DNA of 29,453 nucleotides from Aurantibrevibacter sp041749595 (GCA_041749595.1 JBGTBA010000079.1:1-29453), one strand, 5' to 3'; positions 15,175 through 23,421 are shown, counted from the first letter of the stretch. Translations and numbers: made by a program. Notes: generated by a model not told the origin, from the sequence alone.

Positions 15175-17376
15175 ATGTGTTTAAATGAAATTGATTTACA
15201 TGTCCCATTAAAAAAATATTTTGGTTTTTCCAAGTTTAAGGGTCTTCAAGAAAGTGTTATTAAGAATATAGTCCAAGGAAAAAACACGTTTGTGATCATG
15301 CCCACGGGCGGGGGAAAGTCGCTCTGCTACCAACTCCCCGCACTTATGGCAGAGGGTACCTCCATTGTGGTCTCCCCTTTAATTGCCCTGATGAAGAACC
15401 AAGTGGACGCTATCCGCGGCGTGTCTGCCCAAAATGGGATTGCCCACGTGCTGAATTCCTCATTGACAAAAACCGAGATAAGGGAAGTGAAGAAGGATAT
15501 TATGGACGGTATCACAAAATTGCTGTATGTAGCCCCCGAATCATTGACCAAGGATGACTATGTGGATTTTTTGCGATCGGTAAAAGTATCCTTTGTAGCG
15601 GTGGACGAGGCACATTGCATTTCTGAGTGGGGACATGATTTTAGGCCGGAATACAGAAATCTGCGGGCCATCATCAATAGATTGGGGGATAATATCCCTA
15701 TTATTGGACTCACCGCCACGGCCACTCCCAAAGTACAGGAAGACATTATAAAGAATTTAGGTATTGGCGATGCAAAATTGTTCAAGGCCTCCTTCAATAG
15801 GCCCAACCTTTACTACGAAGTGCGGCCCAAGACCCAAAATGTGGATGGGGACATCATTCGTTTTGTAAAACAAAATTCGGGCAAATCGGGGATAATATAT
15901 TGCCTGAGCAGGAAAAGGGTAGAGGAATTGTCCCAGGTACTAAAGGTAAACGGGGTAAGTGCCGTTCCGTACCATGCCGGTTTTGATGGCAAGACCCGTT
16001 CTAAGTACCAGGATATGTTTTTAATGGAAGACGTGGATGTGGTGGTGGCAACAATCGCTTTTGGAATGGGCATAGACAAACCGGACGTACGTTATGTAAT
16101 ACACCACGATATGCCGAAAAGCATTGAAAGTTATTACCAAGAAACAGGACGAGCCGGAAGGGATGGCGGGGAAGGGCACTGTTTGGCCTTTTATTCCTAT
16201 AAGGATATAGAAAAATTGGAAAAATTCATGTCTGGAAAGCCCGTGGCCGAACAGGAAATAGGAAACGCCCTATTACAGGAAATTGTGGCCTATGCAGAAA
16301 CCTCCATGTCCAGAAGAAAGTTTATCCTGCATTATTTTGGTGAGGAATTCGATGAAATAAATGGCGAAGGTGCCGATATGGATGACAATACCAGAAACCC
16401 TAAGGAAAAACAGGAAGCAAGGGAGGATGTGGTAAAGCTATTAAAAGTGGTCCAGGACACAAATGAAAAATTCAAGCCCAAGGAGATCGTTAAGATTTTA
16501 TGCGGGAAAGTAAATGCCATTATCTCATCACATAAAACCGATGCCAAACCTTTTTTTGGTATTGGTGCCGATAAGGACAAGCGCTATTGGATGGCCTTGG
16601 TAAGGCAAGTATTGGTGGCGGGATTGCTTAAAAAGGAAATTGAGCAGTACGGAATTCTTCACCTCACGAAAATGGGCAAGGATTTTCTTAAGACCCCTGT
16701 TTCTTTTATGATGACCAAAGACCACATTTACAACAAGGAGGCGGACGACGCCATAGTAAGTGCGGCAAAATCCGGAGGCGGTGTTGCAGATGAGAACCTG
16801 CTTCACTTATTGAAAGACCTTCGAAAAGCCCAGGCAAAAAAGCTGGGCGTACCACCTTTTGTGGTCTTTCAGGACCCCTCTTTGGAGGATATGGCGTTAA
16901 AATACCCCATTTCAATGGAAGAAATGCTGAATATCCACGGAGTGGGGGATGGAAAGGCCAAAAAGTACGGAAAGCCATTTCTGGACCTGATATATTCCTA
17001 TGTGGAAGAAAACGACATTTTAAGGCCAGATGATCTGGTAGTGAAGAGTACGGGGGTCAATTCGGCCTTAAAACTGTTCATTATACAAAACATTGACAGA
17101 AAATTGCCATTGGATGACATTGCATCTTCAAAAGGATTGGAGCTCCCGGAATTGATCAAGGAAATGGAACAAATAGTATTTAGTGGGACCAAACTGAATT
17201 TGGGATATTGGATCGATGAGATTCTTGACGAGGACCAGCAAGAAGAAATACACGGTTATTTTTTAGAGGCCAAAACGGACAACTTAGAAGACGCCATCAA
17301 GGAATTTGATGGGGAATATGAAGATGATGAACTTAGATTGTACCGTTTGAAGTTTATGAGCGAAGTGGCCAATTAA
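15175..17376 (+). CDS. recQ: ATP-dependent DNA helicase RecQ (zinc-less variant)
   Basis: A 3'-5' DNA helicase of 733 residues acting in recombination and replication-fork repair. Motif order: Q-motif region FGFSKFKGLQ, Walker A PTGGGKS (43-49), DEAH (144-147), aromatic-rich HCISEWGHDFRPEY, TATAT (180-184), FGMGIDKPDVR (296-306) and QETGRAGRDG (322-331). In the RecQ-C region the canonical zinc cysteines are missing: the usual CRR is SRR at residues 379-381 (SMSRRKFILHYFGEEF) and the following segment is acidic with no CxxC. A winged helix and an HRDC domain (about 560-610, DMALKYPISMEEMLNIHGVG) follow, then a further C-terminal extension of about 120 residues. The first methionine is at 15175; no nearer start fits better. 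Confidence 0.96.
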   Translation: MCLNEIDLHVPLKKYFGFSKFKGLQESVIKNIVQGKNTFVIMPTGGGKSLCYQLPALMAEGTSIVVSPLIALMKNQVDAIRGVSAQNGIAHVLNSSLTKTEIREVKKDIMDGITKLLYVAPESLTKDDYVDFLRSVKVSFVAVDEAHCISEWGHDFRPEYRNLRAIINRLGDNIPIIGLTATATPKVQEDIIKNLGIGDAKLFKASFNRPNLYYEVRPKTQNVDGDIIRFVKQNSGKSGIIYCLSRKRVEELSQVLKVNGVSAVPYHAGFDGKTRSKYQDMFLMEDVDVVVATIAFGMGIDKPDVRYVIHHDMPKSIESYYQETGRAGRDGGEGHCLAFYSYKDIEKLEKFMSGKPVAEQEIGNALLQEIVAYAETSMSRRKFILHYFGEEFDEINGEGADMDDNTRNPKEKQEAREDVVKLLKVVQDTNEKFKPKEIVKILCGKVNAIISSHKTDAKPFFGIGADKDKRYWMALVRQVLVAGLLKKEIEQYGILHLTKMGKDFLKTPVSFMMTKDHIYNKEADDAIVSAAKSGGGVADENLLHLLKDLRKAQAKKLGVPPFVVFQDPSLEDMALKYPISMEEMLNIHGVGDGKAKKYGKPFLDLIYSYVEENDILRPDDLVVKSTGVNSALKLFIIQNIDRKLPLDDIASSKGLELPELIKEMEQIVFSGTKLNLGYWIDEILDEDQQEEIHGYFLEAKTDNLEDAIKEFDGEYEDDELRLYRLKFMSEVAN

Positions 17377-17627
17377 TGTAATCGGTTATGCCCTTTGCCA
17401 ATCCGTAAACAGGAAAACATACCACAAAAGGTTGCGCATTAGTTCTATGGAATAGGTAACTATAAAAATAGATAATGCTGGAAGCTTCATATTCTTAAAT
17501 AGGTCTAATAGACAAAATGGTTGTTTTTTTTTGACACTAATTTTTCAAGTGGACAAAATGGTTGCTAAATTTTCAATTGTTTTTTTACTGTTTTTTGTGA
17601 AGGTTTTATCTTTGATTTGTCAAGTTA
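17377..17627. other. Intergenic region between recQ and the IS630 element
   Basis: No gene is visible. The 13-mer GACAAAATGGTTG is present twice, at 17511-17523 and 17552-17564, 41 bp apart and in the same orientation. These lie outside the IS630 ends. They could be the tip of an older insertion. The missing part of the acetoacetate-decarboxylase-like gene is not found here. Confidence 0.5.
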
Positions 17628-18737
17628 TTAACCTAACGGTAATATAACGGAAATATTTATTATATTTGTGTATGGAAAAAACAGATTTTCGTACGCTATC
17701 GGAAGCATCAAGATTAGAATTTCGCAAACGAGCGGTAAAACTGGTCAAGTCAGGAAAGAAGAAAGGAGAAGTGGCCGATATAATCGGAATCAAGGCAGGG
17801 ACACTTTCCCAATGGTGGAAAGATTACCAGTCTTTTGGGTACAAAGGTCTTGAATCTAAAAAGAAAGGCGTAAGGTCTGAAGACAAAAAGCTATTAAGTG
17901 ACCAACAGGAGCTACAGGTTCAGAGGATGATAGTTGACAAGATGCCGGATCAACTGAAGTTGGATTATGCCCTTTGGACAAGGAAGGCCGTTAAAGAGTT
18001 GATAGAAAGAGAGTTTGGAGTCGTGTTGGCACTGACCACCATGGGCGATTATCTGTATAAGTGGGGATTTACACCACAAAAGCCCAAGAAAAATGCTTAT
18101 GGGCAATGTTCCAAGAAGGCACAAAAATGGCTGGACGAAGAATATCCTGCCGTTAAGGAGCGGGCACAACGGGAAAATGCTGAAATATACTGGGGAGATG
18201 AAACAGGCGTTAAAAACCAATGTAACCATGGCAGGAGTTATGCCCCTAAGGGTAAGACTCCCGTGAAGGAAAACATGTCCAAAAGATTTTCTTTCAATAT
18301 GGTATCCGCTATAACCAACCAAGGAAAAGTGCAGTTTATGATTTATTCTGAAAACATGAACGCGGAGAAGTTTATAGAATTCATGCAACAGCTCATTAAA
18401 TCAAGTTCACGCAAAGTATATCTGATTTTGGATAATTTGAGGGTACATCACGGTAAAATCGTAAAAGCATGGGAAGAAGAAAATAAAGATAAAATCGCTC
18501 TTTCCTTTTTACCTTCTTATTCCCCTGAAAAAGAATCCTGACGAATACCTGAACTGCGACCTAAAGCAAGGCTTATCGGCAAAAAAGTCGCCTAAAAACA
18601 AAGAAACTCTGCAAAGCAACGCACAAAACCATATGGTGATGTTACAGAACACCCCCGATAGGGTTACAAAATATTTTAAACATAAAGATATTCAATATGC
18701 CGCTTAAAGGATTTACCTTATTTTACTGCCGGGTTAA
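17628..18737 (+). mobile_element. IS630-family insertion sequence
   Basis: The 1110-bp element is bounded by imperfect inverted ends: TTAACC at 17628 reading inward matches GGTTAA ending at 18737, with about 20 of the first 27 positions identical. TA dinucleotides flank both tips (17626-17627 and 18738-18739), the target duplication expected of IS630/Tc1-mariner. One transposase gene fills it, with a TATATTTG -7-like box at 17661-17668 just before the start. The insertion truncates an acetoacetate-decarboxylase-like gene. Confidence 0.85.
17672..18707 (+). pseudogene. IS630-family transposase, single-base frameshift
   Basis: The N-terminal part is a helix-turn-helix region (RLEFRKRAVKLVKSGKKKGE) and the catalytic DDE domain shows EIYWGDETGV, VYLILDNLRVHHG and SYSPE. 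The first frame stops at 18541. An extra A in a run of five (18528-18532, in CCTGAAAAAGAATCC) shifts the frame; skipping one base restores NPDEYLNCDLKQGL and the rest to TAA at 18705-18707, about 344 residues in all. The catalytic glutamate is just before the shift. A sequencing error in the homopolymer or transcriptional slippage could also explain it. The start is ATG at 17672; the upstream TTG at 17666 overlaps the promoter-like box. Confidence 0.85.
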
Positions 18738-18988
18738 TAAACGGACATAGGCTCTGCTGGAGAGCAACCTATATATCCCAAATCTATTTTTTGAATTATT
18801 ATTTCAAGATTGATAATACCATCTTTATTTGCCACAAGTGGCTGTGGAACAAATTTTTCAATTACTTCCCGTGTCGTTTGAAAAGTAATTAATAGAGATT
18901 CGCTGTTTTTGTATTGAAATGGTTGAGCATAGCTTAGGTTTGATATTATTAAAAATAATATTACCAAAATTGATTTATTTTTCTTCAT
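18738..18988 (-). pseudogene. Truncated exported acetoacetate-decarboxylase-like gene
   Basis: The N-terminal ~83 residues remain. A signal peptide (MKKNKSILVILFLIISNLSY, cleaved after AQ) precedes an acetoacetate decarboxylase-type start: LLITFQTTREVIEKFVPQPL followed by a beta strand ending KIDLGY. The coding sequence is cut by the right end of the IS630 element; the stop codon TAA is supplied by the IS tip. The C-terminal ~150 residues, including the family's catalytic lysine, are absent and do not appear on the other side of the element. A signal peptide on this cytosolic enzyme family is unusual, so the original may have had a different exported role. Family assignment is by resemblance. 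Confidence 0.65.
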
Positions 18989-19125
18989 TATGATTTTATT
19001 TATTGGTTACAACGAGGTAATATAATTTGTGACAATTTATGCAATAATTGAATCTCATCTAAACCTAAACTTCTTAGTCTGATTAATTTATGGAAACAAA
19101 GCTAAATAAAAAATGAGGTTTGTTG

Positions 19126-19133
19126 TATTTTTG
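19126..19133 (+). promoter_or_regulatory. -7 box of the DUF1684 gene (TATTTTTG)
   Basis: TATTTTTG fits TAnnTTTG and lies 17 bp before the ATG at 19151; no TTG at the correct upstream distance. Confidence 0.45.
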
Positions 19134-19150
19134 AATATTATTAAGCGCAA

Positions 19151-19795
19151 ATGAATTACCGTATATTATTTTTTATACTCCTCTGTTTGGGATGTAGGGA
19201 AGAAAAGAAGTTTCATGACCAAATGTATGTAGATGCAGAACTGCCGAGTTCGGATGCCCTAAAGGAGATTCTTGAATTTCAAAAAAGGTTGGATTTGGAA
19301 TTTAAGGATCCGGAACGTTCCCCGTTGCCGGATAGGTATAAAAAGGATTTTGAGGGTTTGGATTTTTTCCCCCCTGACACTAACTACAGGGTGGTTGCCA
19401 AATTGCAAAGAACCCCCAATGCACTTCCTTTTTTAATGCCCAGCACCACAGGTGCCCGGTCCGAGGAAACGGTCTATGGCATAGTTCATTTTGTGTTGAA
19501 TGGGGAAGCACATCAACTGGAAGTGTACCAAAATCAAGAATTTATGAGTAAAGAAGGATATTTGGATTATCTTTTTTTGCCCTTCACGGACAACACCAAT
19601 GGAAAGGAAACTTATGCCGGAGGAAGGTACTTGGATCTAAGAATACCAAAAGACGAAAGTATATCAATAGATTTTAACAAAGCATATAATCCGTATTGTG
19701 CCTACAACGTAAAATATTCTTGCCCTTTGGTGCCCTCCGTAAATAATTTGGACACAAAAGTCTTGGCAGGCGTAAAAGCGTTCAACAAGCATTGA
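19151..19795 (+). CDS. DUF1684 lipoprotein
   Basis: A 214-residue lipoprotein: the N-terminus MNYRILFFILLCLGC ends in a lipobox with cysteine 15, followed by charged residues. The rest is DUF1684, recognised by FLPFTDNTNGKETYAGGRYL, then IDFNKAYNPYCAYN and YSCPLVPSVNNL near the C-terminus. Function of the family is not known; the conserved N-P-x-C-A-Y and C-P-x-P blocks suggest a bound ligand or metal, which is speculation. It has its own promoter and shares a bidirectional terminator with the convergent porin gene. Confidence 0.88.
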   Translation: MNYRILFFILLCLGCREEKKFHDQMYVDAELPSSDALKEILEFQKRLDLEFKDPERSPLPDRYKKDFEGLDFFPPDTNYRVVAKLQRTPNALPFLMPSTTGARSEETVYGIVHFVLNGEAHQLEVYQNQEFMSKEGYLDYLFLPFTDNTNGKETYAGGRYLDLRIPKDESISIDFNKAYNPYCAYNVKYSCPLVPSVNNLDTKVLAGVKAFNKH

Positions 19796-19796
19796 A

Positions 19797-19830
19797 AAAA
19801 AGAAAAAGCCCAGCGACTAAGTTGGGCTTT
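19797..19830 (-). terminator. Bidirectional terminator between porin and DUF1684 genes
   Basis: Perfect stem AAAGCCCA (19805-19812) / TGGGCTTT (19823-19830) with a 10-nt loop. On the minus strand it is followed by TTTTTCTTTTTTT-like sequence and so is strong for the porin operon; on the plus strand only three T follow. Confidence 0.8.
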
Positions 19831-19862
19831 AACTCACTTAATATAAATAACCAATTTAAAGA

Positions 19863-20993
19863 CTAGAAAGAATATACGGCAGCTAGGACAAAAGAGGCCA
19901 GACTTGAAATCGGATCCAGATCGCTGTCCAAAAATGCATCGTCGGATGCGCTGTCCAAACGCAATTCGGGTTTAATAACCAAGTTACCGATCGTGGCACT
20001 TCCAGTAAGGGTAACGGCAAATACATTGGAATCCTCAAGACCTGTACCTATAGCCCCAAAAGCTCCCGATTCCTCAAAATACTCACCTCTTAACCCGAGT
20101 GCAAAAGTATCTGAAAAACTATACTGCGGATACAGGGCTACCCCATAAAATCCTAAATCATCCGTATCCTGATAAGTTGCATTGATCCCAAGAAAGAACG
20201 AATCTGATAGATTAAAACCCCCGGTGTAATCTATTTGGAACAAGGATTTGGTATCGCCATCTTGAAGATCTCCACTTATTAGGACCTCGTCAAAACCCTG
20301 TTTGCCTACGACTACATTTAAAAATTGTCCGGAATACCCCAATTGCGCTCCAAAGGAAAGTTCCCCAATAGGATTGAAATCCGTAAAATCGGTCGGGTTC
20401 ATTACGGCAAGCATGGCGGACCAATCGCTTCCAAGGTCAAAATTTGCTTTTAGGCCGGTATGTGAAAAAGGCCCCCATGAAAACATATACGAGGTACTGT
20501 AATTAAAATTAACCGCTGGGGAAATGACCTCATAGCCTAAAAAGGTATTAAAGTTGCCTAATGTTAACCTTGTACCTTTGCCAACTTGCCAGTACACATA
20601 CAATTGGTTAACAATATTGGGCGAACCAAAAGAGTTGAACACGGCATCCTCGCCTCTTGGACCAAATACCAGATCGGCTACAAAGCCCACCTTTTCGCCC
20701 TCGTACTTGGCAACCAAGTTTACCATGCCCAGGGCAAAGCCGGGATCATTGGCAAATGAGGTGCCGGGAGCGGCTGGACCAGCTATAATATCTCCGTTTT
20801 CATCGGGGATAAATTTGTTCAGGCCATTAAAATTGGCTCTGTAGTAGGCATCTACCGATCCGCTGAAACTGAATTTTGGTGTTTCTTCTGTAGGTGCTGT
20901 TTCTTCTTCTTGAGAAAAAATAGTTGTCGAAATTAAGATCAACGCTAGGAAAAATATTTTTTTTACGTAATTTGTGTGTGTAATCGCTTTCAT
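19863..20993 (-). CDS. Outer-membrane beta-barrel porin (BBP2-like)
   Basis: The 376-residue protein has a signal peptide (hydrophobic core KKIFFLALILISTTIFSQ), a short acidic, proline-containing spacer, then alternating amphipathic strands starting KFSFSGSVDAYYRANF and ending in an aromatic C-terminus (VLAAVYSF), typical of outer-membrane barrels. Motifs such as LTLGNFNTFLGYEVISPAVN and SHTGLKANFDLGSDW match the Bacteroidota putative beta-barrel porin-2 group. It follows amt and glnK on the same strand, so it may pass ammonium or small nitrogen compounds through the outer membrane; this is inferred from position. A 128-bp gap containing a strong hairpin separates it from amt, so its expression may be partly independent. 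Confidence 0.85.
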   Translation of the reverse strand: MKAITHTNYVKKIFFLALILISTTIFSQEEETAPTEETPKFSFSGSVDAYYRANFNGLNKFIPDENGDIIAGPAAPGTSFANDPGFALGMVNLVAKYEGEKVGFVADLVFGPRGEDAVFNSFGSPNIVNQLYVYWQVGKGTRLTLGNFNTFLGYEVISPAVNFNYSTSYMFSWGPFSHTGLKANFDLGSDWSAMLAVMNPTDFTDFNPIGELSFGAQLGYSGQFLNVVVGKQGFDEVLISGDLQDGDTKSLFQIDYTGGFNLSDSFFLGINATYQDTDDLGFYGVALYPQYSFSDTFALGLRGEYFEESGAFGAIGTGLEDSNVFAVTLTGSATIGNLVIKPELRLDSASDDAFLDSDLDPISSLASFVLAAVYSF

Positions 20994-21064
20994 AGTATCA
21001 ATGTATTAGGGCACCTTATAATAAAAGGATGCTTATTAGTTATTAATATTGAGTTTTGGTCTTG

Positions 21065-21110
21065 AAAAGGTTACCAACGGAGCGTTCTGCAAAACGCTCC
21101 GTATCCTTTT
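21065..21110. promoter_or_regulatory. Intercistronic hairpin between amt and porin
   Basis: A perfect 10-bp stem ACGGAGCGTT (21077-21086) / AACGCTCCGT (21093-21102) with a 6-nt loop, extended by AAAAGG/CCTTTT on the outside. It starts about 12 nt after the amt stop. No T-run follows on the minus strand, so it is more likely a partial terminator or mRNA-end stabiliser than a full stop. Confidence 0.6.
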
Positions 21111-21121
21111 ATAGCTGGTTA

Positions 21122-22372
21122 TTAGTGTTGGTTCATCCTAAAATCGGCGTAGGCATCCATACCATGTTCGTGCAGGTCCAGACCTTCCATTTCTTCTTCT
21201 TTGGAAACCCGTATCCCGACGGTCTTTTTAAGTGCGAATATGATGATGAAGGCAGAAAGGGAGCAGAAAATTGCTGTTGCCCCAACGCCGGCCAACTGAT
21301 ACAGAAACTGGTCGCCACCAGCTTTTGTACCAAAAATACCTACTGCCAAGGTGCCCCAGATGCCACAGATTAAGTGCACGGCTACGGCCCCTACAGGATC
21401 GTCCAGCTTTAGTTTATCAACCAATGCAACGCCTAGGACAACGATAACACCGGCTAAGATTCCTATTAGGATGGATTCAAAAGGAGACATAAGGTCTGCC
21501 CCTGCGGTTATACCCACCAATCCTGCCAGGATTCCATTTAGGAACATGGTGAGATCGAAATTTTTATATAAGATGCTGGCAAAAATAAAGGCGGCCACAC
21601 CTCCCGCAGCTGCTGCAAGGCAAGTGGTCACCAATACTATGGAAGTACCTGCGGGATCTGCCGACAGTACAGAACCGCCGTTAAACCCGAACCATCCCAA
21701 CCAGAGAATAAGGACCCCGCCTGTGGCCAAGGGTATATTGTGGCCGGGTATGGCATTGGCTTTTCCATTTTCGGAGAATTTCCCTATTCTGGGGCCTAAA
21801 AGATATATGGCAATAAGGGCAGCCCATCCGCCCACGGAATGTACCAAGGTAGATCCTGCAAAATCGTGAAAGCCCCCTTCTTCTCCCCCTAAAGTTGATA
21901 AGAAGCCCCCTCCCCATTGCCAAGAACCAACAATGGGATAGACCAATCCTACGTAGATCATGGTAAAAATCATGAAAGGTATCAGCTTTACACGCTCTGC
22001 AACTGCTCCCGATACAATGGTTGCTGCGGTTGCGGCGAACATGGCCTGAAAAAGGAAATCGGTCCAGTAGGTGTAACCTGCATTATAGGTAAGATCCAAT
22101 GCTCCCTCAGCATCGAGTGGGGCTTCCAAACCAAAACCCGAAAAGCCCAAAAAGCCGTTGAAATCTCCAGGGTACATGAGATTAAACCCTCCTATATAAT
22201 ATAATAGGAGTCCTATGCAAATGATAAAAACGTTTTTAAATAGAATATTGATGGTGTTTTTTTGTCTTGTAAGCCCGATCTCCAAAAAGGAGAACCCCAA
22301 ATGCATGATGAATACAAATGCCGTGCACACCATCATCCATAAATTGTTTGCTGTAAATAATCCTGCGTCCAT
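21122..22372 (-). CDS. amt: Ammonium transporter Amt
   Basis: An inner-membrane ammonium channel of 416 residues with 11 predicted helices. Recognisable parts are the N-terminal LGFSFLEIGLTRQKNTINIL, the first pore histidine region FAGSTLVHSVGGWAAL, the segment ILWLGWFGFNGGS, and the second pore histidine in VHLICGIWGTL. The C-terminal tail GLDLHEHGMDAYADF is the conserved cytoplasmic part that meets P-II. The gene starts 31 bp after glnK, an arrangement that supports blockage of the channel by GlnK when nitrogen is sufficient. A porin gene follows. Confidence 0.97.
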   Translation of the reverse strand: MDAGLFTANNLWMMVCTAFVFIMHLGFSFLEIGLTRQKNTINILFKNVFIICIGLLLYYIGGFNLMYPGDFNGFLGFSGFGLEAPLDAEGALDLTYNAGYTYWTDFLFQAMFAATAATIVSGAVAERVKLIPFMIFTMIYVGLVYPIVGSWQWGGGFLSTLGGEEGGFHDFAGSTLVHSVGGWAALIAIYLLGPRIGKFSENGKANAIPGHNIPLATGGVLILWLGWFGFNGGSVLSADPAGTSIVLVTTCLAAAAGGVAAFIFASILYKNFDLTMFLNGILAGLVGITAGADLMSPFESILIGILAGVIVVLGVALVDKLKLDDPVGAVAVHLICGIWGTLAVGIFGTKAGGDQFLYQLAGVGATAIFCSLSAFIIIFALKKTVGIRVSKEEEMEGLDLHEHGMDAYADFRMNQH

Positions 22373-22403
22373 ATTTCAATAATTTGTTAGTTAGTTTAAT
22401 TTT

Positions 22404-22742
22404 TTAGTTGATTCCGGCATGTCCGTTTTCCTTGGTCCGTATCCGGTATGCATCAATCATATCGGATATGAAGATTTTCCCATCCCCAACATTGCCTGTA
22501 TTGGCAGCGTCTAAAATGGTTTTCACGGTCCTATCTAAAAACTCATCGGACACCACGATCACCAGATACCTTCTTTGGATATCTGACGTGCTGTAAGAAA
22601 TTCCACGGTACACATGGCCTTCCTTTTCGTTTCCTACTCCAGTTACATCCCAGTAACTAAAAAAATTCACCTCAATTTGATGCAACGCTTTTTTTACATC
22701 ATCAAATTTTGATTTTCTAATAATTGCCTCGATTTTTTTCAT
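22404..22742 (-). CDS. glnK: P-II family nitrogen regulator (GlnK-like)
   Basis: A trimeric signal protein of 112 residues that senses 2-oxoglutarate and ATP/ADP and gates Amt. The start MKKIEAIIRKSKFDDVKKAL, the B-loop TGNVGDGKIFI and the C-terminal RIRTKEN are canonical. The T-loop is unusual: it reads GHVYRGISYSTSDIQ where many homologues have YRGAEYxVDF. The tyrosine equivalent to the uridylylated Y51 is kept (residue 50), but glutamate 50 becomes serine and the VDF block is replaced, so modification by GlnD should not be assumed. It is the first gene of the cluster and directly adjacent to amt, hence the GlnK label. Confidence 0.93.
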   Translation of the reverse strand: MKKIEAIIRKSKFDDVKKALHQIEVNFFSYWDVTGVGNEKEGHVYRGISYSTSDIQRRYLVIVVSDEFLDRTVKTILDAANTGNVGDGKIFISDMIDAYRIRTKENGHAGIN

Positions 22743-22763
22743 AATTAATTGGATTTATGGCGG

Positions 22764-22771
22764 TAAAAGTA
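22764..22771 (-). promoter_or_regulatory. Candidate -7 box of the glnK-amt operon (TACTTTTA)
   Basis: On the minus strand TACTTTTA matches TAnnTTTG except at the last base. It lies about 22 bp before the glnK ATG. No sigma-54 type GG-N10-GC element was found. Confidence 0.4.
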
Positions 22772-22784
22772 TATTAAAAATTTT

Positions 22785-22810
22785 TATACCCCATAAAATT
22801 AAGGGGTATA
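22785..22810. promoter_or_regulatory. Candidate operator TATACCCC-N10-GGGGTATA
   Basis: A perfect 8-bp inverted repeat with a 10-bp spacer stands 14 bp upstream of the candidate glnK -7 box, overlapping the expected -33 region. Half-sites are 18 bp apart centre to centre, which suits a dimeric regulator. GC runs like this are rare in the very A/T-rich surroundings. Confidence 0.5.
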
Positions 22811-22831
22811 TGTATTATTTTTATTTATATT

Positions 22832-22868
22832 GTAATTATTACGTATTAATTTTGAGGGTAATAATTAT
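22832..22868. repeat. Second inverted repeat upstream of glnK
   Basis: TAATTATTAC (22833-22842) and GTAATAATTA (22858-22867) form a perfect 10-bp inverted repeat with a 15-bp spacer; each arm is itself nearly palindromic (GTAATnATTAc). In such A/T-rich DNA chance is possible. The remaining stretch to 23032 shows no gene. Confidence 0.35.
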
Positions 22869-23032
22869 ATAAATTAAAAAAAATAATAATTCTATGATTT
22901 TTTTACGCTATATTTTAAAAAAGATTCAAGTTAATGCAATGCAAAGCAACAATCCATTGAAGATTGTTTAAGAAATAACACTAAAAGCTTATTATTATTT
23001 AAATTTAAAAAAGGAAGAGTGTAATGTTGAAA

Positions 23033-23404
23033 TTATAACAGTTTTGAAAACCATAGGCCGATGCCCACAGCGATAAGGCCAAAGGCGATACTTGAAATGG
23101 CGTACAGGAAAAAATGAAAAAGATCTCCCGATTTCAATAATGTATGGTTTTCCAAAGCAAAAGCAGAATAGGTGGTGAAACCACCGCAGAAACCGGTTGC
23201 CAAGAGCAAAAATTGGTTATGGGAAAAAAGGCCGTTGTTATGGGAAAGGCCAAAAATAAATCCTAAAAGCAGGCATCCCACTATGTTGACAAAAAATGTA
23301 CCTAGATAAAAGTTTTGGAAAATAGGATTGAATGTCTTGCTGACCAGAAAACGGAGTACGCTTCCAAAGCCCCCTCCAAAAAAAACAAGTAAAATAGGTT
23401 TCAT
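23033..23404 (-). CDS. crcB: Fluoride exporter CrcB/Fluc
   Basis: A 123-residue four-helix membrane protein that forms a dual-topology dimeric fluoride channel. Key motifs are GGGFGSVLRFLVS near the N-terminus, the conserved asparagine in FFVNIVGCLLLG, and GFCGGFTTYSAFALE, which contains the phenylalanine/threonine/serine residues lining the pore and the central sodium site. A single gene implies a homodimer. It lies 17 bp after a 59-residue membrane protein gene on the same strand and is probably co-transcribed with it. No fluoride riboswitch is visible in the short leader. Confidence 0.95.
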   Translation of the reverse strand: MKPILLVFFGGGFGSVLRFLVSKTFNPIFQNFYLGTFFVNIVGCLLLGFIFGLSHNNGLFSHNQFLLLATGFCGGFTTYSAFALENHTLLKSGDLFHFFLYAISSIAFGLIAVGIGLWFSKLL

Positions 23405-23421
23405 ACCATAAAGGTATAAAA

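Noticed and set aside
23405..23421. Fluoride riboswitch upstream of crcB
   Set aside because: Only 17 bp separate crcB from the upstream small gene, and no conserved riboswitch pseudoknot sequence was found there or before the small gene.
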